This document shows positions 27,346 through 35,976 of a DNA stretch of 64,000 nt, in pieces. This stretch comes from Sphingobacterium hotanense (GTDB lineage: Bacteria; Bacteroidota; Bacteroidia; Sphingobacteriales; Sphingobacteriaceae), in assembly GCF_008274825.1 (NCBI RefSeq), contig NZ_CP030848.1:3719618-3783617 (forward strand), written 5' to 3'. A program made the translations under genes and the position numbers. A model generated the notes under the pieces. It saw only the letters and a program-made list of their open reading frames with translations. It had not been told where the DNA came from and ran no database searches. Each line of letters opens with the position of its first letter. The first letter of the stretch is position 1.

Positions 27346-27996
27346 ATGAAAGGATATACCAAGCCCTTATTACTCATTACGATTATTTTGTTGGTTGACC
27401 AAATTTCAAAGATTTGGGTGAAGTTAAACATGACCATTGGTCAAAGCTTTAAAGTGATAAGCGATAAAGTGATGATCCAATTCATCGAAAATCCGGGCAT
27501 GGCATATGGCATGGAATTCGGTGGCGAATATGGTAAATTGTTTTTGAGTGTATTCCGTATTATCGCTGTGATCGGTATTGGATATGGCCTCGTTTACATG
27601 GTTAAAAACAAGTACAACCGAGGATTTATTCTTAACGTCGCATTGATTTTTGCGGGCGCTTTGGGAAATATTATTGATAGTGCATTTTATGGCATGATCT
27701 TCAGCGAGAGCACACCCTACCAAAAGGCAGTGCTATTTCCGGAGGGCGGTGGCTATGCGACCTTCCTTCATGGTTATGTAGTCGATATGTTCCATCTTCC
27801 AATGTGGAAAGGCACATTTCCGACATGGTTCCCGATTTGGTCGGGCGAAGAATTTGTATTCTTCCGTCCCATCTTCAACGTTGCTGACTCGGCAATTTCT
27901 ATCGGTGTATTTTTAATTCTAATCTTCAACAACCGCTACTTCAAAGAAGAACATGTTGAAAAACATGATGTTAACGACGAAGTAGTAGAAGACTAA
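27346..27996 (+). CDS. lspA: Lipoprotein signal peptidase
   Basis: Inner-membrane aspartic peptidase that removes the signal peptide of prolipoproteins. The four membrane segments and both catalytic Asp motifs are present: NIIDSAFYG and FNVADSAIS, with the NPGMAYG loop before them. At 216 residues it is longer than the usual 160-170 because of an insertion of about 45 residues between the last two helices, known from Bacteroidota homologues. The ATG at 27346 was chosen over an upstream TTG that lies in the terminator stem. Confidence 0.95.
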   Translation: MKGYTKPLLLITIILLVDQISKIWVKLNMTIGQSFKVISDKVMIQFIENPGMAYGMEFGGEYGKLFLSVFRIIAVIGIGYGLVYMVKNKYNRGFILNVALIFAGALGNIIDSAFYGMIFSESTPYQKAVLFPEGGGYATFLHGYVVDMFHLPMWKGTFPTWFPIWSGEEFVFFRPIFNVADSAISIGVFLILIFNNRYFKEEHVEKHDVNDEVVED

Positions 27997-28054
27997 GCGG
28001 ATTAAAATAACTGAAAGTTAACCCATTCCGGGCTAACAGTTTTACCAATTAGTG

Positions 28055-28062
28055 TATATTTG
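28055..28062 (+). promoter_or_regulatory. -7-like box before the M28 peptidase gene
   Basis: TATATTTG matches TAnnTTTG but ends only 4 bp before the ATG at 28067. If used, the transcript would start at or just after that ATG, so either the next in-frame ATG (28073) is the start or the mRNA is leaderless. Confidence 0.4.
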
Positions 28063-28066
28063 CAGC

Positions 28067-29017
28067 ATGAGAATGATTGGAATTCTATATGCTACATTAA
28101 TCTGCCTATGTTTTTCTTGCCTATCGCAGCACGCAATGGCACAGGTTAATCCTAAAAACCTGAAAAAACATATTAAGTTCCTCGCTTCCGATAAGATGAA
28201 GGGTCGAGAAACCGGTCGTGCGGGATCGCATAAGGCTGCAGATTATGTAGAAAAATACTTCAAGAAATATGGTCTGCAAGCAATGGGAGAAAAGGGATAC
28301 CGACAGTCTTTCGATGCTAAGATAAGACGCGTGAAACTCGTGGACTCCATTCGACAATCGGATAATGTGATCGGCTATCTTGATAACGACGCGCCTTACA
28401 CCATTGTTGTTGGAGCACATTATGATCATCTAGGCTATGGGGAGTTCGGTGGCAGTCGCGATTCCTTAGGTGTCGGCAAACTGCACAACGGTGCCGACGA
28501 CAATGCTTCCGGCGTAGCCGGTCTATTAGAACTGGCGAGGCATTACGCGACAAATAAAGAAAAAGAAGCGTTTAATTTTCTGTTTATCGGTTTTGGTGCC
28601 GAAGAGTTGGGATTAGTAGGTTCGCGCTATTTTACGGAAAATCCTACCCTGCCTTTATCCAACATACATTGGATGTTGAACATGGATATGATTGGCAGAT
28701 ATCAGGAGCAAAATGGATTGGCCATCATCGGTTATGGCACTAGTACAGCTTTTCCGAAGATATTCGACGGATTGACAAGCTCCATTAAATTCAACCTGAG
28801 CAAAGACGGAAACGGAGGGTCGGATCAAACATCTTTTTATCGTAAGAATATTCCTGTACTGTTTTTTCATACCGGTGGACACGATGATTACCATAAACCA
28901 ACGGACGACGAGTTCAAGATAGATTATAAATCATTGGAAGCAATCTTACAATTAGAGATTGACGTGATCGATAATTCGATGAAACAACCGAAAATGGACT
29001 TTCAATGGACGAACTAA
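28067..29017 (+). CDS. Secreted M28 aminopeptidase-like zinc peptidase
   Basis: Exported peptidase of 316 residues with a signal peptide at about 1-25. The M28 metal ligands are visible: His in VGAHYDHLG, Asp in NGADDNASG, Glu pair in GAEELGLVGS, Asp in NMDMIGR and His in HDDYHKPTDD. It probably trims peptides in the periplasm. The next gene starts 1 bp after its stop. The ATG could also be 28073 (see the -7 box entry). Confidence 0.93.
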   Translation: MRMIGILYATLICLCFSCLSQHAMAQVNPKNLKKHIKFLASDKMKGRETGRAGSHKAADYVEKYFKKYGLQAMGEKGYRQSFDAKIRRVKLVDSIRQSDNVIGYLDNDAPYTIVVGAHYDHLGYGEFGGSRDSLGVGKLHNGADDNASGVAGLLELARHYATNKEKEAFNFLFIGFGAEELGLVGSRYFTENPTLPLSNIHWMLNMDMIGRYQEQNGLAIIGYGTSTAFPKIFDGLTSSIKFNLSKDGNGGSDQTSFYRKNIPVLFFHTGGHDDYHKPTDDEFKIDYKSLEAILQLEIDVIDNSMKQPKMDFQWTN

Positions 29018-29018
29018 G

Positions 29019-29948
29019 ATGGATAAAAAGCGCATATTAGTAACCGGATCGAATGGCTTCTTAGGCCATAAATTAACGGAGTTGATCTTAAAGAACACGG
29101 ATTACGAACTCTGTTGTACATCGGCTTCTGTGAATCGAAATCCGCAAAATGAAGGCTATAAATTTCAACAATTAAATTTGATAGACCTGGAAGGCCTAGG
29201 TCGTTTGATTGATGAGTTTCAACCAACGCATATTATCCATAGCGCCGCATTGAGCAGCGTAGAAGTATGCGAGAATGACCCGGTCTTGTGTAAAGCGATC
29301 AATGTGGACTCTGCTACATTGCTTGCACAGCGTTGCAAGGAGCAGGATATTCACCTGACTTTTCTTTCTACAGATTTCGTGTTCGATGGGCAGCATGGTC
29401 CCTATAAAGAGGAAGATGCATGTAGCCCTGTCAACGCCTATGGACAAAGTAAATTAGATGCAGAGCAGGAAATACGCGCCTCAGGTTGTTCGGCAGCGAT
29501 CCTTCGCACGATATTAGTTTATGGTGTTATTGCGGATAAGAAGCGATCGAACTTAGTACTGTGGGCAAAAAATAAGCTAGAGGCTGGAGAAGCTATCAAA
29601 GCTGTTTCTGATCAATGGCGAATGCCGACCTGGGTCGATGATCTTGCTGCGGCTTGTTTACTGGCGGTAGAAAAAAATGCGGAAGGCATCTATCATATAT
29701 CCAGCGATACCCTATTCTCAGTGAAGGAAGTCGTAGAACAGGTTGCTGACTATTGGAATCTGGACCGCAATCTCGTTGGGTCGGTCACGGCAGCAGAAAT
29801 TGGACAAGCTACAAACCGTCCGCGCAAAACGGGGTTTGTATTAGATAAAGCAAAAGCAGAACTGGGCTATAACCCGACGCCTTTGCGCGCCTCGTTCGAG
29901 CGTATCGAGCAACAAATTAAAGAACTTGAAAAACAAAATGAACGATAA
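29019..29948 (+). CDS. RmlD-like NAD(P)-dependent sugar reductase/epimerase
   Basis: Extended SDR of 309 residues: the Rossmann motif GSNGFLGHKL at the N-terminus, SAALSSVEVCE, the STDFVFDG strand and the catalytic YGQSK (Tyr-x3-Lys). The pattern is that of dTDP-4-dehydrorhamnose reductases (RmlD), but no other rhamnose genes are near, so the substrate is uncertain. It is translationally coupled to the M28 peptidase gene and overlaps the thioesterase gene by 11 bp. Confidence 0.9.
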   Translation: MDKKRILVTGSNGFLGHKLTELILKNTDYELCCTSASVNRNPQNEGYKFQQLNLIDLEGLGRLIDEFQPTHIIHSAALSSVEVCENDPVLCKAINVDSATLLAQRCKEQDIHLTFLSTDFVFDGQHGPYKEEDACSPVNAYGQSKLDAEQEIRASGCSAAILRTILVYGVIADKKRSNLVLWAKNKLEAGEAIKAVSDQWRMPTWVDDLAAACLLAVEKNAEGIYHISSDTLFSVKEVVEQVADYWNLDRNLVGSVTAAEIGQATNRPRKTGFVLDKAKAELGYNPTPLRASFERIEQQIKELEKQNER

Positions 29949-30465
29949 ATTCGCAAGAGAATCCTATACGGAGATGAATGAGTTGGTACTTCCCAACGAT
30001 ACAAATACATTTGGTAATTTAATGGGAGGCCGTTTACTCTATTGGATGGACATTTGCTCGGCAATGGCTGCACAAAAGCATTGCAAGAATCAAGTGGTAA
30101 CCGTGTCAGTAGACAACGTTTCTTTCAAACGCTCGATTAAGTTAGGCGAAGTTGTGACTATACAGGCGCAAGTGACGCGTGCTTTCAACACATCCGTTGA
30201 AGTTCGTATGGAAATCTTTGCTCAAAACCTACCTGAAGGAACGAAAGTAAAATCAAATGAGGCTTACTATACCTTTGTATCTATCGACGAGCAAGGAAAA
30301 CCGAAGCCTATACCGGGACTTATTCCAGAGTCGGACAGCGAGAAGAAACTGTTTGAAGAAGCACTTCAACGTAGAGAACTGCGCCTATTACTAGGTGGTA
30401 AATTGAAACCTGAGAATGCTAAAGGTATCAAGACCCTAGTAAAGTTATTCAACCACGCGATATAG
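29938..30465 (+). CDS. Acyl-CoA thioesterase (hot-dog fold)
   Basis: A 175-residue hot-dog thioesterase of the YciA/BACH group. The motifs NTFGNLMGGRLLYWMD and VVTVSVDNVSFKRSIKLGEVV hold the active-site Asn/Asp and CoA-binding residues. It probably hydrolyses acyl-CoA. The ATG at 29938, inside the end of the reductase gene, gives the usual N-terminus; an upstream TTG adds only four residues. It is the last gene of the operon. Confidence 0.92.
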   Translation: MNDKFARESYTEMNELVLPNDTNTFGNLMGGRLLYWMDICSAMAAQKHCKNQVVTVSVDNVSFKRSIKLGEVVTIQAQVTRAFNTSVEVRMEIFAQNLPEGTKVKSNEAYYTFVSIDEQGKPKPIPGLIPESDSEKKLFEEALQRRELRLLLGGKLKPENAKGIKTLVKLFNHAI

Positions 30466-30550
30466 AGGGGCAAGTCCCCTCCTATTATCCTCTTTTTCCC
30501 TTGAGCGTTACTTTCTAAAGCACTCCCGAATTTTCAGCCTGTCGAGATTT

Positions 30551-33500
30551 CTAGGGAAACATGAAAGTTTTAGGAAGAATAATCCGCAATAAGGTTCTAA
30601 AGCCTGTTTCCTCTACATCCAGATCGCTGATATAGAGATGGGCAATGGGCGAATTGTAATTCTCGTTGATCATCTTGAGGCGTTCCTCAATGCCTTTTAT
30701 TCCGAAGGAGCTGTTCTTGAAAATTGGCTTGTTTTCCTGATGCGACTGAGAAAAGCCAATTCCATTATCCAATATATCGATGATCACTTCGCTATTTTCT
30801 TCAAATACTTTAATGTGGATTTTTCCCTTTCGGTTTTCAAGATGCCGAACACCATGATGCACGGCATTCTCCACGAGCGGTTGAATTAACAAAGAGGGCA
30901 CTCTAATCTCTTCCACGTTGATCTGTCCCTCAACATCAATGCGAAAGTCAAATGCATTGTCAAAACGAGCCCTTTCTAACTCTAGATAAAGCTTTACAAG
31001 CTGCAGTTCGGATCGGATACTGACAATAGAGAACTGGGAATTCTCTAAGACGATTCGGCTGAGACTAGAAAATTTCTGTATCAGTTTGGATGCATTCTCA
31101 CTATCGTTTTCTACGACATAGGCCTCAATGGAATTCAGCACATTGAAGATAAAGTGTGGATTCATCTGCGAGCGTATGGCTTTCAACTCGCTTTCGTAGA
31201 GTTTTTGTTTAAAATCCTTGGCAATCTTCTCTTGCTTCTCGCGCTCAATATCCGCAGCCTGGTCCTGTATTGTCTTTACTTTTAACGCCAGCTCAGCCTC
31301 TAATTTCTCATTGTAGGACAGCTGCATTCTATTTACTATTTTCTGCTGTCTGATTCGGTAGAGGAAAAAAAAGATAATGGTACTTAATACCGCTAAGACG
31401 ATAAGCGTTTTAAACCACCAAGTCGCATACCAATATGATTTTAAGCTAATAGGGATCTCCGCGATATCAGGAGACCAGTTGCCCAAACCATCGGCAACTT
31501 TCACGCGGAATCTATATTGACCACCGGGCAAATTACTGTAGTATGCTTGCAAATCCTCTCCGGCCATGACCCAATCGCCATCAAACCCGACAAGCTGGTA
31601 TGCATATCGAAGTGGATAGCCAAGAACTTGTCGATCTGATGAAAATGCAAATGCAAAACTGCTCTCCTTCGCGCGCAGCGATAAAGTAGCAGCTCTTAGC
31701 CTGTAGCTTTGGTCCAGGTTGTGGATGCTAAACTTACTGATGATTGGCTTTGCATGAATGTTGATACCTTGATTAACCTGCGCCAAATCTCCTACCACAA
31801 GCCCCCTTGCCGTTGTCCATATCAGTTTTTGTTTATCCAGGAAATAGCCTGTAGTCTGATAGGATTTAGGTGGATACACTCCTTTTCCCGCCAGCAAATG
31901 TCGGAATACCTGCTTTCGTTGATCGAAAAGCATGACCCCATCAAGTGCTTTAATCCACACAAAGCCCTTACCATCCTCTTTCATTTCAACCGCATACAGC
32001 CAAGGGAAAGGATTCCGATCGTAGAACTGGGCAAACTCAAATCTCCCTTCATCTTTTTCAATGACCCTGCCTATGCCTGAGCTAGCGCTAGAGAACCAAA
32101 AATCGCCATTTTGAGCCGTGTAAAACGAGAGTATCGTATTCGACATCAAAGCGCCGGTATCACCTCCCTGCACAAATGACTGAAAACTTGGTCGCACCTT
32201 ATTGAGCAGGCGCAGCATACCAAAGCCATCCATTCCCAACCAAATACGCCCTTTTGCATCTTTTGCAATCGTCGTTACTTTTCGATCCGGCAGACCATCT
32301 TCTTTATCGAAAAGCTCCATGCGCTTGTCCTTCAGGGTATATTTATAAAGTCCCGAATTCCAAGAACCAATCCATAGTACAGCTTCGCCATTAATCGTGT
32401 CGGGGATGATGTTATTACAATCGGCCTTTCGAAAGTTATGCAGTTCACCTTGTATCGGCAAGGCCTGTAACTGCTGCTGCTTTCGATTGAACACATAAAC
32501 ACCATCTTCGAAAGTAGAGAAATATAGATTATCGGCATGAGCAGTCATCATGCTGACCCGGAAATTTTGGATGGGGAATTTGGAAATCCGCTCATAGTTT
32601 GCATTCAGCTGTCCGAAAGAATGTTCCGTTCTATACCATACCTCATTATCCCACTTTATTAACTTCAATATGGGTTCTTCATGCTGTCCTAAGGGAATTA
32701 GGCTATTCACACGGTTCCATGACTTCGCGTAGTAGAACAAGCCCGATTCGGTGCCAATCCAATAGCCATCTTTCGTCGGCAGCAAAGCTTGTATTCGGGA
32801 AGGCTGCGGAACGCTAGGCATTAAATTATCCCAGCTGATTAAGTCTGCTTTGTTCGAGTCCAGGTTCATACTCCATAGTCCTCTAACGTTATGTCCAATC
32901 AGTAAGCTGTTTTCTTCGGGCCAATAGGCCATGGAGGAAATAAAATTGTCGTAATAATCTTTGTTTTTCCCTAATCCTAAAATAGAATGCTGAACTGCGC
33001 CCGACTGCGCATCATAAGAAACCAAATCGTAATCATAATACCCCAAGAACACCTTGTTGTTAACAAAGGAAATACCCGTTGCACCATTCTCTCCAATATT
33101 TTTGAAGTCGATCTGTTTCGGTTCTTTGGTCTTCGGATTATAACGGATAACGCCATGGTACCGCGTCCCTATCCAGAGCATCCCTTCCCTATCTTCCTGA
33201 ATATTATAGATGCTTAATGGTTCCTTTGTGTTAATCCCCGGCATCTTAAGTTGCCTGACCTTGCCCGTCTCTGGATTCAGGACCTGCAAGTCGGTTTCCT
33301 GACCTGCAAAATAGATCAGACCCGTTGAAGATCGGAGAACCTCATAGAGATTTGTTTTAATCAGGCTATCAGGCCCCACAAGAGCGTGAAATTGTTTCAG
33401 CGAATTGTTTACTGGTTTAGAACGATCGTAGCACAGGAGCCCTCGATCGTTGGTTGTAATCCATATTCTGTTTTTATTATCGATGGCTAATTTCCCAAGG

Positions 33501-33757
33501 TAATTGGAATAGGCACTGGTTCCCTGTTGAAATGGGACATGCGTGAAGCGTGCTCCGTCGAAGTAGGACAGGCCATGTTTGCTGGTAAGCCACAGTACAC
33601 CCGAGCTATCCAAGGCTAGTCCATTGATGGCATTGCTAGGGAGACCTTCTTTCTCCGTAAATTGGATGTAATTATAGATGCGTTGTTGTGCCAAGCTTTT
33701 GCCGGCTGATATTACAGCAAAACAAATCAATCCAAAAATGAGTCTCACTGTATGCAT
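30551..33757 (-). CDS. LytS-type sensor kinase with periplasmic propeller
   Basis: A 1,068-residue sensor: signal peptide (1-23), a large periplasmic two-component-regulator propeller (about 24-690, with repeats of the GLPSNAINGLALDSSGVLWL type), a Y_Y_Y domain (about 700-775), one membrane helix (about 790-812), a coiled coil and a His_kinase domain. The phosphoacceptor is H868 in RSQMNPHFIFN, and the C-terminal ATPase domain has NAVHHGVRH and DNGIGF. Such sensors often respond to polysaccharide-derived ligands, but no glycan genes are adjacent. The cognate LytTR regulator gene lies just upstream. Confidence 0.95.
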   Translation of the reverse strand: MHTVRLIFGLICFAVISAGKSLAQQRIYNYIQFTEKEGLPSNAINGLALDSSGVLWLTSKHGLSYFDGARFTHVPFQQGTSAYSNYLGKLAIDNKNRIWITTNDRGLLCYDRSKPVNNSLKQFHALVGPDSLIKTNLYEVLRSSTGLIYFAGQETDLQVLNPETGKVRQLKMPGINTKEPLSIYNIQEDREGMLWIGTRYHGVIRYNPKTKEPKQIDFKNIGENGATGISFVNNKVFLGYYDYDLVSYDAQSGAVQHSILGLGKNKDYYDNFISSMAYWPEENSLLIGHNVRGLWSMNLDSNKADLISWDNLMPSVPQPSRIQALLPTKDGYWIGTESGLFYYAKSWNRVNSLIPLGQHEEPILKLIKWDNEVWYRTEHSFGQLNANYERISKFPIQNFRVSMMTAHADNLYFSTFEDGVYVFNRKQQQLQALPIQGELHNFRKADCNNIIPDTINGEAVLWIGSWNSGLYKYTLKDKRMELFDKEDGLPDRKVTTIAKDAKGRIWLGMDGFGMLRLLNKVRPSFQSFVQGGDTGALMSNTILSFYTAQNGDFWFSSASSGIGRVIEKDEGRFEFAQFYDRNPFPWLYAVEMKEDGKGFVWIKALDGVMLFDQRKQVFRHLLAGKGVYPPKSYQTTGYFLDKQKLIWTTARGLVVGDLAQVNQGINIHAKPIISKFSIHNLDQSYRLRAATLSLRAKESSFAFAFSSDRQVLGYPLRYAYQLVGFDGDWVMAGEDLQAYYSNLPGGQYRFRVKVADGLGNWSPDIAEIPISLKSYWYATWWFKTLIVLAVLSTIIFFFLYRIRQQKIVNRMQLSYNEKLEAELALKVKTIQDQAADIEREKQEKIAKDFKQKLYESELKAIRSQMNPHFIFNVLNSIEAYVVENDSENASKLIQKFSSLSRIVLENSQFSIVSIRSELQLVKLYLELERARFDNAFDFRIDVEGQINVEEIRVPSLLIQPLVENAVHHGVRHLENRKGKIHIKVFEENSEVIIDILDNGIGFSQSHQENKPIFKNSSFGIKGIEERLKMINENYNSPIAHLYISDLDVEETGFRTLLRIILPKTFMFP

Positions 33758-33765
33758 ATCCGCCT

Positions 33766-34497
33766 CTATGAAAATAAACGTTCCATCAATACCAGCTTTT
33801 TACTTGACGAGACCTCCAATTCGGCACCGTCGATCGTCTCTACCTGTCCACCATCGCCTTTCTTATATTTCACGACATAATCCAGATTGACAATAACACT
33901 GCGATTGATACGTAAGAAGTTTCGATCTTCTAATAGGTTTTCATATTCCTTCAGGGTCTTCGAAACGATGATCTTGGACTGGCTAATCAGATAAAATACG
34001 GAATAATTGCTCATGGCCTCAATCCGCAGAATATCTTCTCTTTTGATGAGATGTATTCCCTCGGCGGTAGGCAATGCGATTCGCGAACATGTGCTCTTTA
34101 CATCCTGAATATCCATTTTTCGCATCGCTTCCTTCCCATGAATTCGCTTTCGAAGCTTTTCTATCGCCTTTTCCAATTCGTCGGGATCGACAGGTTTCAG
34201 CAGATAGTCTAAGGCATTAGCGCGAAGCGCATCCAAAGTATAGATGTTATAAGCCGTTACGAAAATAACTTCAAACTCAAACTGCCCCAATGCCTCCAGA
34301 AACTGAAAGCCATTCATGATAGGCATCTCCACATCCAAGAACAAGACATCGGCTTGCAATTCTTGAATTGGTAGCAAAGCCTTTTTAGGATCATTAAAGA
34401 TGCTGACGACTTCCAAAACATCAGAAAATACCTGAAGCTTATGCTGTAAAAGGTTGCTCCCCTTTACCTCATCATCTAATATCACGGCCCTTATCAT
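33766..34497 (-). CDS. LytTR-family response regulator
   Basis: A 243-residue regulator with an N-terminal receiver (about 1-120; phospho-Asp in ADVLFLDVEMPIMNG, and K in LLKPVD) and a C-terminal LytTR DNA-binding domain (about 140-243; RIEAMSNYSVFYL, FLRINRSVIVNLDYV). The kinase gene follows after 8 bp, so the two form one operon and are almost surely a pair. Target genes are unknown. Confidence 0.96.
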   Translation of the reverse strand: MIRAVILDDEVKGSNLLQHKLQVFSDVLEVVSIFNDPKKALLPIQELQADVLFLDVEMPIMNGFQFLEALGQFEFEVIFVTAYNIYTLDALRANALDYLLKPVDPDELEKAIEKLRKRIHGKEAMRKMDIQDVKSTCSRIALPTAEGIHLIKREDILRIEAMSNYSVFYLISQSKIIVSKTLKEYENLLEDRNFLRINRSVIVNLDYVVKYKKGDGGQVETIDGAELEVSSSKKLVLMERLFS

Positions 34498-34599
34498 AAT
34501 TGGTTAGCTAGTTTATTTAAAAATACCTAATCCTAAAGATAAATCAATCAATGAAATAAAATGTTTTCAATGAGTGAGCACGGGATTTGAATGTGTAAA

Positions 34600-34968
34600 G
34601 GGAGATTGGGAATTAGATATAAGATGGGAGATGTGAGATTTTAGACTTTGTCTTAAACCCGGAAAGGAAGGATGTAAGGGTTGGCAGGATCTGGCGTTTG
34701 CGTCGGGTAAGGGTTTGGGAGCGGCGTTGTCTGAACCAGGAAAGGAAGGATGTAAGGATGAACAGGATCGGGTCTAATATCTAATGTCTGATATCTAATA
34801 TCTAGTCTTGAACCAGGAAAGGTAGGATGTAAGGATTGAAAGGATCCTGAATATCCTAAAATCCTTCCTTTCCTGGTTCAGACAATACGCTAATGTCTAA
34901 AATCCATTGTGTAATATCTAAACCCGCAATAGGTCTAAATACTAAGTACTAAATACTAAGTACTAAGC
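34600..34968. repeat. Intergenic module 2 (A, C, C, A, C, C', A', B')
   Basis: Block A-like (34612-34650), C (34661-34690), C (34731-34768), A (34771-34806), C (34810-34845), C' (34855-34885), A' (34893-34925) and B' (34936-34968). GAACCAGGAAAGGTAGGAT (34810-34828) faces its complement at 34861-34879 with one mismatch. The TAG stop of the EVE gene (34963-34965) is the first triplet of block B'. The gap from 34498 to 34600 has no visible feature. Confidence 0.85.
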
Positions 34969-35367
34969 CCCCAGTTCCACCAAACGGTCGAACTCTTCAG
35001 CTTTTAGGGGCATAACAGATAAGCGGCCTTGTTTTACTAAGGCGATATCCTGCAGTAATGGATCAGCTTTTACGGTTTCTAGCGTTACTGGATTCTTAAA
35101 AGTTTCTACGGGCGCTAGGTCGACTACTACCCAACGTTCATCGTCTGTAGTAGGGTCTTGATAGAATTCCTTTACTACTTTGGCGATTCCTACTACCTCT
35201 TTGCCTTCATTGCTATGGTAAAAAAGAACTAAGTCGCCTTTTTTCATTGCTTTCAGGTTATTTCTAGCCTGATAGTTACGCACGCCATCCCAAAAGGTCT
35301 CCCCATCTTTATTAAATTGTTCCCAGCTGTATTTGAAGGGTTCAGATTTTACTAAAAAATAGTTCAT
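34963..35367 (-). CDS. EVE domain protein
   Basis: A 134-residue EVE (PUA-like) protein with the typical MNYFLVKSEP start, the DGVRNYQARNNLKAMKKGDLVLFYHS core and the SVMPLKAEEFDRLVEL end. EVE domains bind modified bases; in many bacteria their role is unknown. It is the last gene of a helicase-membrane protein-gldC-EVE run (13-bp gap to gldC). Its stop codon is provided by an intergenic B block. Confidence 0.95.
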   Translation of the reverse strand: MNYFLVKSEPFKYSWEQFNKDGETFWDGVRNYQARNNLKAMKKGDLVLFYHSNEGKEVVGIAKVVKEFYQDPTTDDERWVVVDLAPVETFKNPVTLETVKADPLLQDIALVKQGRLSVMPLKAEEFDRLVELGA

Positions 35368-35380
35368 GAAGCTTTAAGAT

Positions 35381-35731
35381 TTAGTTTTGTTGTTCTAAGA
35401 TTTCCATTTTATCGGCGTAATGCGCACAGTAATCGCGTAGGTCTGCTATTACTTTCTCTGCCATCGGATCGCCTCCAGAAGAGCGGATAAAGGAGTCTGC
35501 CATGGTCTGTAGAGTTTCATAGAAGAAACGCTTCATCTCGTCATACGGCATGTCTTTAGTCCATAAATCAATACGGAGTGTGTTTTTATATTGCGCGTCC
35601 CACAATGCTAAGAACATAGCCTTTGCTGGCAGTTCTTCGGAGTTCTCCCCATCTGAAGATGTCCATTGAATACTCTCAGGCACGTTTGCATCATCCAACG
35701 TCACATTAAGCTTTATTTCTGCTTTTTTCAT
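35381..35731 (-). CDS. gldC: Gliding-motility-associated protein GldC
   Basis: A 116-residue cytosolic protein with the GldC pattern: AEIKLNVTLDDANVPESI, LWDAQYKNTLRIDLWTKDMP and YCAHYADKMEIL. In Flavobacterium GldC supports gliding, but Sphingobacterium-type bacteria keep it without obvious gliding, so a different or wider role is likely. The ATG at 35731 is used; an upstream start would run through the membrane-protein gene before it. Confidence 0.93.
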   Translation of the reverse strand: MKKAEIKLNVTLDDANVPESIQWTSSDGENSEELPAKAMFLALWDAQYKNTLRIDLWTKDMPYDEMKRFFYETLQTMADSFIRSSGGDPMAEKVIADLRDYCAHYADKMEILEQQN

Positions 35732-35733
35732 AT

Positions 35734-35976
35734 CTAAAACTGTATTTTTATCAAAACTGTCACTATCCCAACGATGATCATGAAGCCTATCTGCATCACC
35801 CATAATCGTTGAATATCTCTAACCCAAACGCGGAATAAAATATCCACAAACACTAACAACACCGACAATACGACAAGCCATACCCAGGAAAATAAAGGCT
35901 CCCCTTCGTTTCCCATTTCGGAGATAGCCCATACCAGCACACAAGCTAGCGCGATATTGAGTGGCGTTAGTTTCAT
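35734..35976 (-). CDS. Small two-helix membrane protein
   Basis: An 80-residue protein with hydrophobic segments at about 5-18, 30-48 and 60-78. No family recognised. Its start overlaps the helicase stop by 4 bp and gldC starts 2 bp after its stop, so translation is coupled on both sides and the gene is very likely real. Confidence 0.8.
   Translation of the reverse strand: MKLTPLNIALACVLVWAISEMGNEGEPLFSWVWLVVLSVLLVFVDILFRVWVRDIQRLWVMQIGFMIIVGIVTVLIKIQF

Noticed and set aside
30466..30480. Terminator after the thioesterase gene
   Set aside because: The AGGGG/CCCCT stem is only 5 bp, and the T run begins well past it, so it is too weak to call.
35381..35731. Evidence of gliding motility
   Set aside because: GldC alone does not show gliding. 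No other gld or spr genes are in the window.
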